This document shows positions 7,268 to 16,257 of a stretch of 64,000 nt of DNA, piece by piece. The notes under the pieces are model-generated. The model did no database searches. It had not been told where the DNA came from and worked only from the letters and a program-made list of their open reading frames with translations. Both the position numbers and the translations under genes were made by a program. How positions within the stretch are numbered: position 1 is the stretch's first letter; each line of letters starts with the position of its first letter. The stretch is from Aquimarina sp. MMG016 (GTDB lineage Bacteria; Bacteroidota; Bacteroidia; Flavobacteriales; Flavobacteriaceae): positions 62,001 to 126,000 of the forward strand of contig NZ_JAGJEA010000010.1 in assembly GCF_018100805.1 (NCBI RefSeq), written 5' to 3'.

Positions 7268-10120
7268 TTACTTACTCAAATACATCTTACGTCTGGAGTA
7301 CAAGTCATAAAACTGATCATCTTTAAGATCATCAATAAATAAAATACTTTCTCCTGTACTCTTCATCTCTGGTCCTAGTTTCTTATTTACATTTGGAAAT
7401 TTATTAAAAGAAAACACTGGTTGTTTGATTGCATAACCTTCTAAGTGAGGTTTAAAATCAAAATCTGTAACCTTCTTTTCTCCTAACATTACCTTTGTCG
7501 CATAATTTACATAAGGCTCTCCGTAGGCTTTAGCAATAAAAGGTACTGTTCTGGATGCTCTAGGATTGGCTTCTATGATATACACTGTATCATCTTTAAT
7601 CGCAAACTGGATATTGATTAATCCTACAGTATTCAGTGCTAAGGCAATTTTATGTGTATGATCCTTGATCTGTTGCATCACGAACTCACCAAGATTAAAT
7701 GGAGGTAATGTTGCATTAGAATCACCTGAGTGAATTCCACAAGGTTCAATATGCTCCATAATACCTATAATATATACGTTCTCACCATCACAGATTGCAT
7801 CTGCTTCAGCTTCGATTGCTCCATCCAGATAATGATCTAAGAGTAACTTGTTATTTGGTATTTTACGTAGTAAATCAACAACGTGCTCTTCTAGTTCTTG
7901 CTTGTTAATTACGATTTTCATCCCCTGACCTCCTAACACATATGATGGGCGTACTAAAATTGGGAAATCTAATCGATCAGCTACCTCCAGAGCTTCATCC
8001 GCAGTCTCGGCAGTATCAAACTCCGGATAAGGTATATTATTATCTTTTAACAATTTAGAAAAACTCCCTCTATCTTCTGCTAAATCCAAGGATTGATAGG
8101 TTGTTCCGATGATTTTAATCCCGTAGCGGTCTAGTTTTTCTGCAAGCTTCAAGGCCGTTTGTCCACCTAACTGAACAATCACTCCTTCCGGCTTTTCATG
8201 TCTGATGATATCATAGATATGTTCCCAGAAAACAGGCTCAAAATATAATTTATCAGCTGTATCAAAGTCAGTAGAAACAGTCTCAGGGTTACAATTGATC
8301 ATAATAGTCTCATAACCACATTCGGCAGAGGCAAGTACTCCGTGTACACAACAATAATCAAATTCTATACCCTGACCAATTCTGTTCGGACCTGATCCTA
8401 ATACTACAATTTTCTTTCGGTCACTCACTTCACTCTCATTATGTACAGAGACAGTTCCATCAGGAGTTTCAATTTCAGCCTCAAATGTAGAATAAAAATA
8501 AGGAGTTACCGCTTTGAACTCGGCAGCACAGGTATCCACTAACTTATAGACTCTGTTTATACCAAGCTCATCTCTTTTATTGTACACTTCACTTTCATAA
8601 CATCCCACCATATGCGCAATCTGTCTATCTGCAAAACCTTTTTGCTTTGCCTCCAAAATCAAATCTTTGGTAAGAGATTGAATTGTATATGTAGAAATTT
8701 CTTTTTCCAGGTTATATAACTCTTCATATTGCTTCAAGAACCACATATCAATTTTAGTAATCTCGTGGATACGACTTAATGGTATGCCCATCTGTATTGC
8801 ATCATAAATTACAAATACTCGATCCCAGCTTGCATATGTTAGTTTACTAATGATTTGGTCATAATCTTTATACCCTTTTCCGTCAGCTCCGAGACCATTT
8901 CTCTTAATTTCTAAAGATTGTGTTGCCTTGTGCAGTGCTTCTTGAAAAGATCTACCAATACCCATCACTTCTCCCACAGCCTTCATTTGAAGTCCTAGCG
9001 TACGGTCTGATCCTTCAAACTTATCAAAGTTCCAACGTGGAATTTTTACAATCACATAATCCAATGTAGGCTCAAACAATGCCGAAGTGGATTTTGTAAT
9101 TTGGTTGTCTAGTTCATCCAGGTTATATCCTATAGCAAGTTTAGCAGCTACTTTGGCAATAGGATATCCCGTTGCTTTTGACGCTAATGCTGACGAACGA
9201 GAAACACGAGGGTTAATTTCAATCGCTATGATTTCTTCATGTTCATCTGGACTCACTGCAAACTGCACATTACAACCACCAGCAAAGTCTCCAATACTGC
9301 GCATCATATGAATTGCCATATCACGCATACGCTGATATGTTTTATCGCTAAGGGTCATTGCAGGTGCAACAGTAATAGAATCACCTGTATGAATACCCAT
9401 CGGATCCATATTTTCTATTGCACAAATAATCACCACATTGTCATTGGCATCTCTTAGCAATTCTAATTCATATTCTTTCCAGCCAATCAAAGCCTTATCG
9501 ATCATTACTTCGTGAATTGGCGAAGTTTCCAGTCCTCGGGTCAATAACTCATCAAAATCCTCTTCTTTGTATACAAAAGATGCTCCAGCCCCTCCTAATG
9601 TATAAGATGCCCTAATTACTAATGGAAAACCAAACTCCTGGGCTATTTCTTTTCCTTTCAAATAAGATCCGGCTGTAGCTTGTGGTGCCATGCCAATTCC
9701 TATTTTCAGCATTAGCTCTCTAAACTGTTCCCTATCTTCAGTAATATTAATCGCGTCGATATCTACACCGATAATTTCTACACCAAAATCTTTCCAAATA
9801 CCTTTTTCATCCGCTTCGATACAAAGATTCAAAGCAGTCTGCCCTCCCATTGTTGGCAAAACAGCGTCAATCTGAGGATGTTCTTTAAGAATTTCTATAA
9901 TAGATTTTGTATTCAGCGGCTTCAAATAAACATGATCCGCCATAGAAGGATCCGTCATAATAGTAGCCGGATTAGAATTGATCAAAGTGGTTTCAATTCC
10001 ATCTTCTCGTAAAGAACGTAATGCTTGTGATCCCGAGTAATCAAATTCGCAGGCCTGACCAATAATGATTGGGCCAGATCCAATAATCAATAAACTTTTA
10101 AGGTCTTCTCTTTTTGGCAT
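7268..10120 (-). CDS. carB: carbamoyl-phosphate synthase large subunit
   Basis: 950 residues. CarB makes carbamoyl phosphate from bicarbonate, ATP and ammonia supplied by CarA, for arginine and pyrimidine synthesis. Two homologous ATP-grasp halves are clear: the N-half starts LLIIGSGPIIIGQACEFDYSG and contains YTLGGAGASF; the C-half starts VVLGSGPNRIGQGIEFDY and contains PSYVLGGQGMKI. Typical CarB is about 1,070 residues; this one stops soon after FSFNKFPNVNKKLGPEMKSTGE and so lacks most of the C-terminal MGS-like allosteric domain. To my knowledge that short form is normal in flavobacteria, so it is not a truncation artefact. It is flanked by its own terminator and lies downstream of rpmH. 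Confidence 0.97.
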   Translation of the reverse strand: MPKREDLKSLLIIGSGPIIIGQACEFDYSGSQALRSLREDGIETTLINSNPATIMTDPSMADHVYLKPLNTKSIIEILKEHPQIDAVLPTMGGQTALNLCIEADEKGIWKDFGVEIIGVDIDAINITEDREQFRELMLKIGIGMAPQATAGSYLKGKEIAQEFGFPLVIRASYTLGGAGASFVYKEEDFDELLTRGLETSPIHEVMIDKALIGWKEYELELLRDANDNVVIICAIENMDPMGIHTGDSITVAPAMTLSDKTYQRMRDMAIHMMRSIGDFAGGCNVQFAVSPDEHEEIIAIEINPRVSRSSALASKATGYPIAKVAAKLAIGYNLDELDNQITKSTSALFEPTLDYVIVKIPRWNFDKFEGSDRTLGLQMKAVGEVMGIGRSFQEALHKATQSLEIKRNGLGADGKGYKDYDQIISKLTYASWDRVFVIYDAIQMGIPLSRIHEITKIDMWFLKQYEELYNLEKEISTYTIQSLTKDLILEAKQKGFADRQIAHMVGCYESEVYNKRDELGINRVYKLVDTCAAEFKAVTPYFYSTFEAEIETPDGTVSVHNESEVSDRKKIVVLGSGPNRIGQGIEFDYCCVHGVLASAECGYETIMINCNPETVSTDFDTADKLYFEPVFWEHIYDIIRHEKPEGVIVQLGGQTALKLAEKLDRYGIKIIGTTYQSLDLAEDRGSFSKLLKDNNIPYPEFDTAETADEALEVADRLDFPILVRPSYVLGGQGMKIVINKQELEEHVVDLLRKIPNNKLLLDHYLDGAIEAEADAICDGENVYIIGIMEHIEPCGIHSGDSNATLPPFNLGEFVMQQIKDHTHKIALALNTVGLINIQFAIKDDTVYIIEANPRASRTVPFIAKAYGEPYVNYATKVMLGEKKVTDFDFKPHLEGYAIKQPVFSFNKFPNVNKKLGPEMKSTGESILFIDDLKDDQFYDLYSRRKMYLSK

Positions 10121-10161
10121 GTATCTAAAATTGTGTTGTATGAATTTTAATGAATTGATAT

Positions 10162-10192
10162 AAAAAAAGGCGTTACTTCTAAAAGTAACACC
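10162..10192 (-). terminator. intrinsic terminator of rpmH
   Basis: The minus strand reads a 10-bp stem GGTGTTACTT/AAGTAACGCC (one G-U pair) with a 4-base loop, then seven T. It lies 28 bases past the rpmH stop and insulates carB. Confidence 0.85.
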
Positions 10193-10219
10193 TTTAATAT
10201 TTTTAACTAACGAAAATCA

Positions 10220-10378
10220 TTAGTGTTTGTGTCTTAACTCTGATGAAACAGATAGCTTTTTTCTCCCTTTAGCTCTTCTACGAGCTAACACCTTTCTTCC
10301 ATTTACAGAAGCCATACGCTCTCTGAAACCGTGTTTGTTCTTTCTCTTTCTCTTTGATGGTTGAAACGTTCTTTTCAT
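10220..10378 (-). CDS. rpmH: 50S ribosomal protein L34
   Basis: A 52-residue, extremely basic protein starting [18 protein letters not shown] and containing [20 protein letters not shown], the unmistakable L34 signature. It is a structural protein of the large ribosomal subunit. ATG at 10376-10378, TAA at 10220-10222. It has its own promoter (10451-10480) and terminator (10162-10192), so it is a single-gene unit here, unlike the rpmH-rnpA arrangement of many bacteria. Confidence 0.98.
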   Translation of the reverse strand: MKRTFQPSKRKRKNKHGFRERMASVNGRKVLARRRAKGRKKLSVSSELRHKH

Positions 10379-10450
10379 TGCTATCTATCTTTATCTTCTT
10401 GAAAAATGTCTAAATTGATCTCTTTGAGTATATCTGCTCAAAACTGCGGG

Positions 10451-10480
10451 CAAATATACGAAGAGTTTTTACTTTCACAA
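10451..10480 (-). promoter_or_regulatory. Bacteroidota-type promoter of rpmH
   Basis: On the minus strand TTG (10478-10480) is followed after exactly 19 bases by TATATTTG (10451-10458), the -33/-7 consensus of the Bacteroidota housekeeping sigma factor. It is about 70 bases ahead of the rpmH ATG. Confidence 0.8.
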
Positions 10481-10548
10481 ACCTAAATATCAAAATATTT
10501 TTATTTGTTTTTATTACCTTTGCCGCGACTCAAAAATCAAACAAATAA

Positions 10549-11064
10549 ATGTACAATAAAAATATAAAATTAGTAATTGCAGCAATCATTATAGGAGTAG
10601 CCGTATGGCAGATGATTGAAGGGTATATCGGCAATGGGATTATGCTTATTCTTCTATCCTTGATTTTTGTTTTTCTATATTTTAAAAACGAATTAATTCT
10701 TCTGGCTTTTCTTAGATTACGTAAACAAGATTTTGATGGAGCTAAAAAATGGCTAAATAAAATAAAAAATCCTGAAAGCGCTTTAACTACAAAACAACAA
10801 GGCTATTATAATTATCTGCTTGGTATTATGCTATCACAAACCAATATTACTCAAGCAGAGAAATATCTAAAAAAAGCAATCAAACTTGGTTTATCTATGA
10901 ATCAAGACCTAGCTGTTGCCAAACTTAATCTTGCTGGGATCGCTATGACCAAACGCCGTAAAAGAGAAGCTCAAACATTACTTACTGAAGCTAAAAAATT
11001 AGACAAGCATAACATGCTGAAAGATCAAATCACCATGATGAAACAGCAAATGAAAAAGATTTAG
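10549..11064 (+). CDS. small membrane protein with TPR-like tail
   Basis: 171 residues. Two transmembrane helices at the N-terminus (about 7-25 and 29-47) are followed by a cytosolic helical region with TPR-like pairs (for example TTKQQGYYNYLLGIMLSQ, ITQAEKYLKKAIKLG, AVAKLNLAGIAMTKRRKREA). Such proteins usually serve as scaffolds; no enzymatic motif is present. A TACCTTTG -7 box at 10515-10522 lies 27 bases ahead of the ATG, without an obvious -33 element. The gene is divergent from rpmH. Conserved flavobacterial type, function unknown. Confidence 0.7.
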   Translation: MYNKNIKLVIAAIIIGVAVWQMIEGYIGNGIMLILLSLIFVFLYFKNELILLAFLRLRKQDFDGAKKWLNKIKNPESALTTKQQGYYNYLLGIMLSQTNITQAEKYLKKAIKLGLSMNQDLAVAKLNLAGIAMTKRRKREAQTLLTEAKKLDKHNMLKDQITMMKQQMKKI

Positions 11065-11202
11065 GCACACTAATTGTTTATTAAGTTACGTTATCTAATA
11101 GATAATCACTATAAAGTAAGGCTTAAACTTGGTAAGTTTTTTGAAGCAAAAAACATTTTTTTAAAGACTTTATAGTACATTAGCTATTGTAATTGATCTA
11201 TA

Positions 11203-12069
11203 ATGAAGAAATTATTAGTTTTAGGAATACTCTTTTTACACTTTACCCATACATTTTCTCAGGAAGAAGTTAGAATACCTTTCTCTGTTGCCATTTCAGC
11301 TCATATTGTGAAATATAATCAAAAGATTGATGAAGCGTATAGAGAAAATGATATAGAACGAGGTCAATTTCTTTTTGATTCTTTAGTGAATAACCATCTT
11401 AAAGGAACTTATGTAGACAACTTTACGGTTAATCCTTTAAAGGGTGATCCTATTCCGTTACGAGATTTTGAAAAACACATGTTCTTAGTGTCTTTTGCTT
11501 CGTGGTGTATGCCAGGTGATGGAATGATTCCTGCTTTTAATGATCTGGCAGATAGATTTCATGATCAAATAGATTTTGTATTCTTATTTTGGGACTCTAA
11601 AGAAAACCTAAAAGGAAAAGCAAAAGAATATAGCGAAAATGTTCAATTAGTATATGTAGATGAAAGAACAAATCAGGATTCTTATATCATCAATAAACTT
11701 AAGCACGCATTAGGGTTTCCTATGACTTATTTTATTGACGAAGAGAAAAAACTTCTTGATATTCAAAAAGTTGTTACACATCACTCTACAGAAACTTTTA
11801 GTAATTCTTACAACATTCATTTTAATTCATTGTCCAAAGGTGTCTCTCTTCTTATTGCAGATCTAGATGCTAAAGGGCTATTAGCAGGAGATACTGAAAC
11901 ACCAGAAGAATTGACTAATCCATTAGAGGAAGAAGAAGTTGATGAAGACGGTAGAACAGAAGAAGAAAGAAGAATTGATGAAGAATATGAAAGGTATCGT
12001 CAGGAAAAGAAAAAAGATTCTATAAACAACTCGAAAAAGAAAAAAAGAACCAGAAAGAGAAAACTATAG
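11203..12069 (+). CDS. secreted thioredoxin-like (TlpA-type) protein lacking the resolving cysteine
   Basis: 288 residues with a signal peptide (1-19, cut near TFSQ). Residues about 70-215 resemble TlpA/AhpC-TSA thioredoxin folds: a beta strand FLVSFASW, the active-site position, and GFPMTYFID for the cis-proline loop. The usual CxxC is W-C102-M-P-G105, so only the first cysteine remains. Thiol-disulfide exchange through an internal disulfide is therefore not possible; a one-cysteine or structural role is more likely. The last 60 residues are a highly charged low-complexity tail (Glu-rich, then Lys/Arg-rich) of unknown use. It ends 5 bases from the convergent TauE-like gene. Confidence 0.75.
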   Translation: MKKLLVLGILFLHFTHTFSQEEVRIPFSVAISAHIVKYNQKIDEAYRENDIERGQFLFDSLVNNHLKGTYVDNFTVNPLKGDPIPLRDFEKHMFLVSFASWCMPGDGMIPAFNDLADRFHDQIDFVFLFWDSKENLKGKAKEYSENVQLVYVDERTNQDSYIINKLKHALGFPMTYFIDEEKKLLDIQKVVTHHSTETFSNSYNIHFNSLSKGVSLLIADLDAKGLLAGDTETPEELTNPLEEEEVDEDGRTEEERRIDEEYERYRQEKKKDSINNSKKKKRTRKRKL

Positions 12070-12074
12070 CATAC

Positions 12075-12443
12075 TTATTTTCCGAAAATCATTTTCAAAG
12101 CTACTAGTAACAATACCCCACCAAAGATTTTTTTGAGTAGCACTTGGTTTATTGAAATTGCCAATTTACTTCCTAAATACCCTCCAATAATAAAGGTAAC
12201 CGCAATTATCGCGGCGTATTTCCAATTCACATAACCTTCTTGATAATAGTTATATGCTGCCAATAATGTAACAGGAACTGCTAATACGGCTAAACTAGTA
12301 CCCTGAGCTTCATGCTGTGAAAAATTTACCCAAAGTATCAACAATGGTATCATAACCACACTACCTCCTATCCCAAGAGTTCCACTAAAAAAACCAGCTA
12401 ATAACCCAATTAAGATTAATGAGATAAGTACAGAAGTATTCAT
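12075..12443 (-). CDS. half-length TSUP (TauE/SafE) family membrane protein
   Basis: 122 residues with about four transmembrane helices. The N-terminus GLLAGFFSGTLGIGGSVVMIP is the conserved loop of the sulfite exporter TauE/SafE (TSUP) family. Full-size members have two such halves (about 250 residues), so this is a one-repeat version, which may act as a dimer. It is convergent with the thioredoxin-like gene, and its ATG lies about 50 bases downstream of the transglycosylase stop, so the two may be co-transcribed. Substrate unknown. Confidence 0.8.
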   Translation of the reverse strand: MNTSVLISLILIGLLAGFFSGTLGIGGSVVMIPLLILWVNFSQHEAQGTSLAVLAVPVTLLAAYNYYQEGYVNWKYAAIIAVTFIIGGYLGSKLAISINQVLLKKIFGGVLLLVALKMIFGK

Positions 12444-12493
12444 GCTAAAAAGATTTTAGCAGCTAACTTAACCAAAAAATCTATTATAAAATA

Positions 12494-13444
12494 CTATTGT
12501 CCAACAGTAGTTTTGTAATACCCTTCTCTAGGTATCTTGATAAGATATTCTTTTCCCGCAGCATTATTAAGATGAGCTTCTCTAAGCCAAGGGTTATGAA
12601 GTTTCAAAATCTTGTAATTGATTCCATATTGATTGGCAAACTCCGTAAAATCTGTTACTGGTTCATCTACCAAAACATTAAATGTAGGAATATGTCCATA
12701 TAAATCTTCATTCTTAAAATTAAAACCATATCGTTTTGGGTTGCTTAAAATCTCTTTAACCGCTACAATCCTAAACACATATCTACCTGTCTCTTCACCT
12801 AATAGCAAATCGTAATATGTTTTTACATTTTGCTTTTCTAATCTTCTATTAACCCCAGCACTACCTGCATTATACGCCGCTGCTGCCAGAGTCCAAGAAC
12901 CAAAACGTTCTTTGGCTTTTTTCAGGTATTTACAAGCTACTCTAGTAGATTTTTCTATATGATATCTTTCGTCAACATTAGCATTTACCTCTAAACCATA
13001 TTCTTTTGCAGTTCCCTTTAGTATTTGCCAAAAACCGGTAGCTCTAGCTGGAGAAACTGCTTGGGTTAAACTGCTTTCGATTACTGCTAAATACTTAAAA
13101 TCATTAGGAACACCTTCCTCTTCAAGAATAGGTTCTATAATAGGGAAATATTTGTTTGCTCGTTTAAAAAGTAACAAACCATTAGATTGCCAATAGGTAT
13201 TAACCAAAAGCTCTCTGTCCATACGTTCTCTAATATCAGGATTTTCTATAGGAACCAATTCTCCTGAAAAATTTAAATTATCAGGCATAGGAATTGCATA
13301 AACGTTATAGTCGTTTATCAATTTTTCTTCAAGGGATTCTTGAACTAAGGATTTTACAGGATCTTCCTGAGTTGCATTTATCAATATTCCAAAGGTGAAT
13401 AATACACCTAATACAACCAATACTTTTCTTATCATCTTCATCAT
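12494..13444 (-). CDS. lytic murein transglycosylase (MltD/Slt type) with C-terminal LysM-like region
   Basis: 316 residues. The N-terminus (to about 26) is a signal peptide. The SLT domain has the catalytic glutamate E123 in AVIESSLTQAVSPARATGFW, followed by YNAGSAGVNRRL, the usual peptidoglycan lytic transglycosylase order. It cleaves the MurNAc-GlcNAc bond with formation of anhydro-MurNAc. The C-terminal 60 residues (TDFTEFANQYGINYKILKLHNPW) look like a single LysM-like peptidoglycan-binding fold; many relatives have more. Three possible ATGs (13444, 13441, 13435) differ by only a few residues; the first is kept. Confidence 0.88.
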   Translation of the reverse strand: MMKMIRKVLVVLGVLFTFGILINATQEDPVKSLVQESLEEKLINDYNVYAIPMPDNLNFSGELVPIENPDIRERMDRELLVNTYWQSNGLLLFKRANKYFPIIEPILEEEGVPNDFKYLAVIESSLTQAVSPARATGFWQILKGTAKEYGLEVNANVDERYHIEKSTRVACKYLKKAKERFGSWTLAAAAYNAGSAGVNRRLEKQNVKTYYDLLLGEETGRYVFRIVAVKEILSNPKRYGFNFKNEDLYGHIPTFNVLVDEPVTDFTEFANQYGINYKILKLHNPWLREAHLNNAAGKEYLIKIPREGYYKTTVGQ

Positions 13445-13505
13445 TAAGTAGATTTTATTTGGGGGAATAAAACTTTATTGTTACAATATAACGTAAAAAG
13501 TTAGA

Positions 13506-14177
13506 CTAATGCAAGTTATCCTCTATTATTTGAGGTAAATGTTTATTAAACCATCTTGCTCTATTGATGATCATTACATGGGTTCCTTTCTCAATAGTGA
13601 TACAGTTTTTAATATTTGATATCGGAAAAACAATGTCTTTATCTCCATGAATATGAACTAATCCTTCTAAAGTTTCTTCCTGATCCCAACACACCATATT
13701 TTCTATAGCCCAATCCAAATATCTTTTGTCATTAATAGACAGATAACGCTGATACATTGCTGCTCTTTTTTTTGCAAAATCTCCAAAAGCTAATTTTTCC
13801 CAATTATCAATTTTAGAAACTACAGAAGTAGGAAGAAGCTTATAGAACTTGGTTTTTCTCGCAATTTTCATTCGTTTCGGAAGCTCAAATCTATTCTTAA
13901 CACTAGAAACGATAATTAGCTTCCTTACATTAAGATATTTACTCATCTCCTGTACCATTACTCCTCCAAAAGAAACACCAATCAAAACGCAGTTATCGTG
14001 TTGTACCTCATTACACATACGTTTTGCATAATCTTCAATGGATTCATTCTTCTCAGGAATTTTCCAGGGAATCAAGTGTGTCTCAAATTTTTCTTCAGGT
14101 AATTTTATATACTCAAAAATGGAAACATCTGCTGCCATTCCTGGTACAAAATAAACATGGCTAACTTCCTGCGACAT
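13506..14177 (-). CDS. alpha/beta-hydrolase fold protein
   Basis: 223 residues when started at MSQEVSHVYFVPG (ATG 14175-14177). A longer frame reaches 14237, but its first 20 codons overlap a plus-strand promoter and do not look like this family. The nucleophile elbow is GVSFGG with S69; a late Asp and the final His (KGTHVMIINRA) complete a triad. A cap segment lies between. Likely an esterase-type enzyme; substrate unknown. It is divergent from the GNAT gene. Confidence 0.75.
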   Translation of the reverse strand: MSQEVSHVYFVPGMAADVSIFEYIKLPEEKFETHLIPWKIPEKNESIEDYAKRMCNEVQHDNCVLIGVSFGGVMVQEMSKYLNVRKLIIVSSVKNRFELPKRMKIARKTKFYKLLPTSVVSKIDNWEKLAFGDFAKKRAAMYQRYLSINDKRYLDWAIENMVCWDQEETLEGLVHIHGDKDIVFPISNIKNCITIEKGTHVMIINRARWFNKHLPQIIEDNLH

Positions 14178-14197
14178 AGGTATTTTAACAGTGAATA

Positions 14198-14229
14198 TTG
14201 AGTTTAAAGCTTTAAATTTGTTATCTTTG
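14198..14229 (+). promoter_or_regulatory. Bacteroidota-type promoter of the GNAT gene
   Basis: TTG at 14198-14200 and TATCTTTG at 14222-14229 are 21 bases apart. A transcript from here would have a leader of about 215 bases before the ATG at 14452. Confidence 0.55.
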
Positions 14230-14305
14230 CGCATCAAAATTATAGTATTCCCATTTCACTTGAAAGGAAATTCTATATTAAATAATTGTAAAAAGGGAAT
14301 TTTAT

Positions 14306-14418
14306 ACTAACAAATCTTAGTTAGTAATATAATAGTGTGATTTTTTTAATCATTACACTGAAGTTAGTTTTTGAGTTTTTATCTCAAAAAAGTGAAATAA
14401 GTTGGGGATATACCCAAC
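14306..14418 (+). promoter_or_regulatory. structured leader: four successive hairpins ahead of the GNAT gene
   Basis: Within 113 bases there are four stems: ACTAAC/GTTAGT (14306-14325); AGTGT-GATT/AATC-ACACT with a 3-base bulge (14334-14359); TTTTTGAG/CTCAAAAA (14368-14390); GTTGGG/CCCAAC (14401-14418). The first three are AT-rich, so chance contributes, but the fourth is GC-containing and perfect. No known riboswitch was recognised. Confidence 0.35.
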
Positions 14419-14451
14419 AAAAGTATTAACATAAACACTTGATAAAATAAT

Positions 14452-14763
14452 ATGGAGAACATAAGTGATGTCGGATTAGAAGTGATTGACAATGAATTTC
14501 TAAGACAGTTCGAAACTACTATTGAAGGTCAAAAAGCAAAAATTGAGTATTCTCAACAAGAAAGAAAAATCTTCTTAACTAAACTTATTATGAGTGATGA
14601 ACTACTCGAAAAAGGACATGCAGAAGATTTTATAGTTGCAGTATTCAATATCATCGAAGAGCGCAATATTAGGTTAGTACCCACAAGCCCTATTATTGCA
14701 AAGTTTATGAGAAAAAATAGAAGAAAATACAAAGATCTTCTTCCTGTAGGGATTAATTTATAG
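14452..14763 (+). CDS. short GNAT-type N-acetyltransferase-like protein (YjdJ/NATD1 type)
   Basis: 103 residues. The pattern of a strand-rich first half (KAKIEYSQQERKIFLTKLIM), a central helix (AEDFIVAVFNIIEERNIRLV) and the end PTSPIIAKFMRKNRRKYKDLL matches the small GNAT-related proteins of COG2388, in which proline, phenylalanine and arginine of this last motif are conserved. Substrates of this group are not established. It has a long, hairpin-rich leader and ends in a bidirectional terminator shared with mtaB. Confidence 0.75.
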   Translation: MENISDVGLEVIDNEFLRQFETTIEGQKAKIEYSQQERKIFLTKLIMSDELLEKGHAEDFIVAVFNIIEERNIRLVPTSPIIAKFMRKNRRKYKDLLPVGINL

Positions 14764-14782
14764 CTTCCTAACAGAATCGTAT

Positions 14783-14812
14783 AAAAAAATCTGCCTTAGT
14801 GCAGATTTTTTT
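14783..14812. terminator. bidirectional intrinsic terminator between the GNAT gene and mtaB
   Basis: Perfect 12-bp stem with ATCTGC/GCAGAT at its core, a 6-base loop, and A-tract and T-tract on either side, so it can act on both converging transcripts. Confidence 0.88.
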
Positions 14813-14842
14813 ATGTGTTATCTTAATTAGTTAAGTGTTTTG

Positions 14843-16162
14843 TTACAATAAATCAAACCTCACCATTCCATCTTCATCAATCTCCGTAAGTCTTACTTTG
14901 CGAAGCGTGTTTACATAAGAAGGATTCCAAGGCATTTTTACTTTGACATAATTTTCAGTAAATCCATGGATATAACCTTCCTTATTTTCAGATTCGAATA
15001 AAACCGTTCTTTCTGTCCCTAATTGACTTTCATAAAAAGCTCTTCTCTTCTTTACAGATAACCCACGAAGCATTTTGCTTCTTTTCTTTCTTACATCAGC
15101 TGGAATAACACCTTCTAATTCAGCCGCAACGGTATTGTCTCTCTCAGAATACGTAAAAACGTGCAAGTAAGAAATATCCAATTCAGATAAAAAATTATAA
15201 GTATCTAAGAAATGATCATCTGTTTCACCAGGAAATCCTACGATAACATCAACTCCGATACATGCATGAGGCATTACCTCTTTTATTTTTTTAACACGAT
15301 CCACATATAATCCACTAAGATACCTGCGTCTCATCAGTTTTAATATCTCATCACTCCCGGATTGTAGTGGGATATGAAAATGTGGCACAAATGTTCTGGA
15401 TTGCGATACAAAATCAATGGTTTCGTTCTTCAACAAATTAGGTTCTATAGAAGAAATACGTAATCTCTCAATACCATCAACCTGATCCAGAGCTTGTACT
15501 AATTCAAAAAAAGTATGTTCGTGTTTTTTATTCCCGAACTCCCCTTTGCCATAATCACCTATATTAACACCAGTGAGTACAATCTCTTTAATATCTTGTT
15601 CAGAGATTTCTTTAGCATTTTTTAATACATTCTCTAAAGTATCACTTCGTGAAATCCCTCTAGCCAAAGGAATTGTACAATACGTACATTTGTAATCACA
15701 TCCATCCTGAACCTTCAAAAAAGCACGTGTACGATCTCCTATAGAATAACTACCCACATAAAAATCAGCTTCTTCGATCTCGCAAGAATGTACTTCTCCA
15801 AAATCATTCTTAGAAAGGTCGTTAATGTAGTCTGTAATTTTAAATTTCTCTGTGGCTCCTAATACAAGATCTACCCCATCTACAGCCGCTAATTCTTCAG
15901 GTTTCAGCTGTGCATAGCAACCCACGGCAGCCACAAAAGCCTCCGAGTTTATTTTTTGAGCTTGTTTTACAATGGTTTTAAACCTTTTATCAGCATTTTC
16001 TGTAACAGAACACGTATTGATCACATATATGTCAGCATTTTCAGAAAAATCTACACGGTCAAAACCTTCATCTTTAAAATTTCGGGCAATAGTAGATGTC
16101 TCCGAAAAATTCAGTTTACAACCAAGCGTATAAAAAGCAACCTTTTTTCTCATAAAACTCAT
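14843..16162 (-). CDS. mtaB: tRNA (N6-threonylcarbamoyladenosine37-C2)-methylthiotransferase
   Basis: About 439 residues from ATG 16160-16162; starts at 16180 or 16153 are also possible. The enzyme adds a methylthio group to t6A37 of ANN-decoding tRNAs. Three domains are clear: an N-terminal UPF0004 domain with its three cluster cysteines (TLGCKLN, VINTCSVT, AVGCYAQL), a radical SAM domain with CDYKCTYC, and a C-terminal TRAM domain (TVLFESENKEGYIHGFTENYVKV). Spacing and motifs fit MtaB rather than MiaB or RimO. Convergent with the GNAT gene; divergent from the peptide-binding protein. Confidence 0.92.
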   Translation of the reverse strand: MSFMRKKVAFYTLGCKLNFSETSTIARNFKDEGFDRVDFSENADIYVINTCSVTENADKRFKTIVKQAQKINSEAFVAAVGCYAQLKPEELAAVDGVDLVLGATEKFKITDYINDLSKNDFGEVHSCEIEEADFYVGSYSIGDRTRAFLKVQDGCDYKCTYCTIPLARGISRSDTLENVLKNAKEISEQDIKEIVLTGVNIGDYGKGEFGNKKHEHTFFELVQALDQVDGIERLRISSIEPNLLKNETIDFVSQSRTFVPHFHIPLQSGSDEILKLMRRRYLSGLYVDRVKKIKEVMPHACIGVDVIVGFPGETDDHFLDTYNFLSELDISYLHVFTYSERDNTVAAELEGVIPADVRKKRSKMLRGLSVKKRRAFYESQLGTERTVLFESENKEGYIHGFTENYVKVKMPWNPSYVNTLRKVRLTEIDEDGMVRFDLL

Positions 16163-16257
16163 TATATTTACCCATAACAATAGCTCAAAAAGATTGAGCA
16201 GATGCAGAGTAAATTTTTAAGGCTGCAAATATACCAACAATAATTCGTTTACTAAAA

